Source: CADEER01 sp965216585
Lineage (GTDB): Bacteria; Desulfobacterota; Binatia; HRBIN30; CADEER01
Assembly: GCA_965216585.1 (NCBI GenBank)
Contig: CBDCGC010000003.1
Coordinates: forward strand, 3,038,001-3,102,000
DNA length: 64,000 nt
Direction of reading: 5' to 3'
Shown here: in pieces, positions 62,489 to 64,000 of the stretch
How positions within the stretch are numbered: position 1 is the stretch's first letter
How the letters are laid out: each line of letters starts with the position of its first letter
Made by a program: the position numbers and the translations under genes
The notes under the pieces: generated by a model
The model's database searches: none
What the model was told of the DNA's origin: nothing
The model's input: the letters and a program-made list of their open reading frames with translations, nothing else

Positions 62489-64000
62489 ATGAGGGTTCGA
62501 TTGACGAAGAGGGCGGCCTTGCTCGCCGCCGTTCTTGCGCTGTGCCTGGCGGCACCGCTCGACGCCGCGACCATCGCCATATCCGGCGTGACCAACACCA
62601 GCACCTGTGTGACGTCGGATTCGGACAACGGCAACGACGATGAAGACGCCTACAACACGTCGGCCGACGCCTGTACCGAACCGACCGGCGGGGCCGACGG
62701 CAACTTCATGCGCTTGACCGATTCCGGCACCGACAGCTCGTCGGCAGGATACGGCGCCAGCACGACCATCGACTTCGACATCGACGCCGGTGTCGCGGCC
62801 GACTCGGCGGTGGACTTCGGCGACGAGTACGAGCGGGGCAAGATCCGCTACTCGCTCGATATCGATGTCACAGCGGTTGCCGGTGAGAACTGGACGGTCG
62901 ATCTGGATCAGGACGTGCTCGGTTTGTTCGGCTTTCACGGCGACGGGACGGCGACGGCTGTCCTCACCCAGGACAACGGAAACGCCGGAATTACGACGAT
63001 CGACGTCGACATCGATGCGACTGACTACAGCTTTACGCCGAGCCCGGGCGGAACGTCGCAAAATCCATCCAACAACGATCAGACGTCTGTTGCTTTCAGT
63101 GGCAGCCGAAGTGATAGCACCATCGCCAGTGGCACTGGCAGTGGCAGCTTTACGATGACGATTTCGTTCGACATCGACGCGTTCTCGAATACCGGATGCA
63201 GCGGTTTCATTTGCAGTAGTGCGTCCGGTGGTGAGGACGCGGCGGTGTTGTTGGGTTGGGACAATGTCGACGACAGCGGCGGCGGCACGCTCGAGGGGAT
63301 TCACGCCGACAACTACTCCGAGTGGGGACGTTCAGTTGGTCCGGATGGCTACAACAGCACGCTGACCCTCAACGTGTCGCTCTGTGGTGACGGCAGTATC
63401 GACAGCGGCGAAGCCTGCGATGACGGCACGTCGAACGGCTTGGACTCTTGCTGTGGAACCGACTGCCAGGTGCGCGGCGCCGGCGAATCCTGCCGCGCCG
63501 CGGCTGGCATCTGCGATCTCGAGGAGACGTGTGATGGCGTCAGTGCGGCGTGTCCAGCGGATTCGTTCGCCGCGCCGACGGTCGTTTGCCGCGCTGCCTC
63601 GAGTGGCGATTTGTGCGATGTCGACGAGCTCTGCGACGGTGCGACGGCTGACTGCCCCGCCGATGGCGTTGCCGCGGGCGGCACGGTTTGTCGGGCCGAG
63701 GCGGGCGATTGTGACGTCGAAGAAACCTGCGACGGCGTCGGCAAGACCTGCCCGGCGGACGTCATCGAGAGCGCTGGGACGCAGTGTCGCGCGGTTGCCG
63801 GTGTGTGTGACGTGGCCGAGAGCTGCGATGGTGTCTCGGCGAGCTGTCCGGCAGATGGTTTTGACACGGGCACCGCATGCCGTGCGGTTGCCGGTGTGTG
63901 TGACGTGGCCGAGAGCTGTGATGGTAGTGGTCCAAACTGTCCAGCCGATGGCTTCGATTCGGGCACCGAGTGCCGCACCTCGGCGGGCGTGTGCGACGTC
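62489..64000 (+). CDS. Second secreted disintegrin-like repeat protein (3' truncated)
   Basis: 504 residues are in the window and the frame is open at its end. The ATG follows aggggg; the signal peptide is LLAAVLALCLAAPLDAA. A beta-rich domain of about 270 residues (TTIDFDIDAGVAADSAVDFG, FTMTISFDIDAFSNTGCSGF) is unlike that of the 53550 gene. Then comes a Myxococcus-type repeat (CGDGSIDSGEACDDG) and at least five disintegrin-like units (CRAAAGICDLEETCDG, CRAEAGDCDVEETCDG, CRAVAGVCDVAESCDG). The units match the diverged class at the end of the 53550 protein. Probably a related surface fibre. Confidence 0.82.
   Translation, partial: MRVRLTKRAALLAAVLALCLAAPLDAATIAISGVTNTSTCVTSDSDNGNDDEDAYNTSADACTEPTGGADGNFMRLTDSGTDSSSAGYGASTTIDFDIDAGVAADSAVDFGDEYERGKIRYSLDIDVTAVAGENWTVDLDQDVLGLFGFHGDGTATAVLTQDNGNAGITTIDVDIDATDYSFTPSPGGTSQNPSNNDQTSVAFSGSRSDSTIASGTGSGSFTMTISFDIDAFSNTGCSGFICSSASGGEDAAVLLGWDNVDDSGGGTLEGIHADNYSEWGRSVGPDGYNSTLTLNVSLCGDGSIDSGEACDDGTSNGLDSCCGTDCQVRGAGESCRAAAGICDLEETCDGVSAACPADSFAAPTVVCRAASSGDLCDVDELCDGATADCPADGVAAGGTVCRAEAGDCDVEETCDGVGKTCPADVIESAGTQCRAVAGVCDVAESCDGVSASCPADGFDTGTACRAVAGVCDVAESCDGSGPNCPADGFDSGTECRTSAGVCDV

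Overview
The window is about 65% GC, gene-dense DNA from an environmental bacterium of the old 'deltaproteobacterial' kind. Candidatus Binatota/Binatia fits best and Myxococcota is the main alternative. This is inferred from secreted proteins with TP/TA-rich linkers, EF-hand (dockerin-like) calcium loops, Myxococcus-type Cys-rich repeats, a DUF1501/DUF1800 pair, an LLM-type F420 oxidoreductase and several acyl-CoA dehydrogenases. No rRNA, tRNA or CRISPR array was seen.

Layout. 1-5 kb: end of a repeat-linker surface protein, a HupE/UreJ + parvulin pair, a crotonase and an LLM oxidoreductase. 4.9-10.9 kb: an unknown protein with an HExxH motif, then a DUF1501/DUF1800/CX4CH-protein operon with a visible promoter and terminator. 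11-19 kb: MsrA, kelch and PhyH proteins, a dockerin-like protein, a small envelope-lipid group (GT2, LpxL-like and PlsC-like acyltransferases) and a B12-binding radical SAM enzyme. 19-22.4 kb: a mobile or decayed zone with a 40-bp repeat array, a PIN-toxin remnant, a Fic gene, a frameshifted secreted-protein remnant and an ORF-less group II intron lodged in a member of the same repeat family.

23.8-33.5 kb is a probable specialised-metabolite locus. One arm holds a flavin halogenase-like protein, a CrtI-like oxidoreductase and an AhpD-like protein. The divergent arm holds an acyl carrier protein, a condensation-type acyltransferase, an FAD oxidoreductase, a methyltransferase and an AMP-forming ligase. 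The AhpD-like gene reads through an in-frame UGA in a CxxU motif followed by a SECIS-like hairpin, so it is probably a selenoprotein.

33.8-53 kb: an amidohydrolase, MutY, two opposed SDR + paired acyl-CoA dehydrogenase modules around a beta-helix/beta-propeller surface protein, a Phd/VapC toxin-antitoxin pair, an ATP-grasp + metallopeptidase pair, GlyA, DUF72 and an alpha/beta hydrolase.

53.2-64 kb: a peptide ending in 18 His-Xaa-Ser units lies 10 bp upstream of a 1763-residue protein with about 41 disintegrin-like Cys-rich repeats. Next is a VCBS/ASPIC protein that also reads through an in-frame UGA with a SECIS-like hairpin, then a second disintegrin-like repeat protein that runs off the window. 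The two UGA-recoded genes are the strongest discoveries here, and each would be mis-annotated as two genes by a standard caller.
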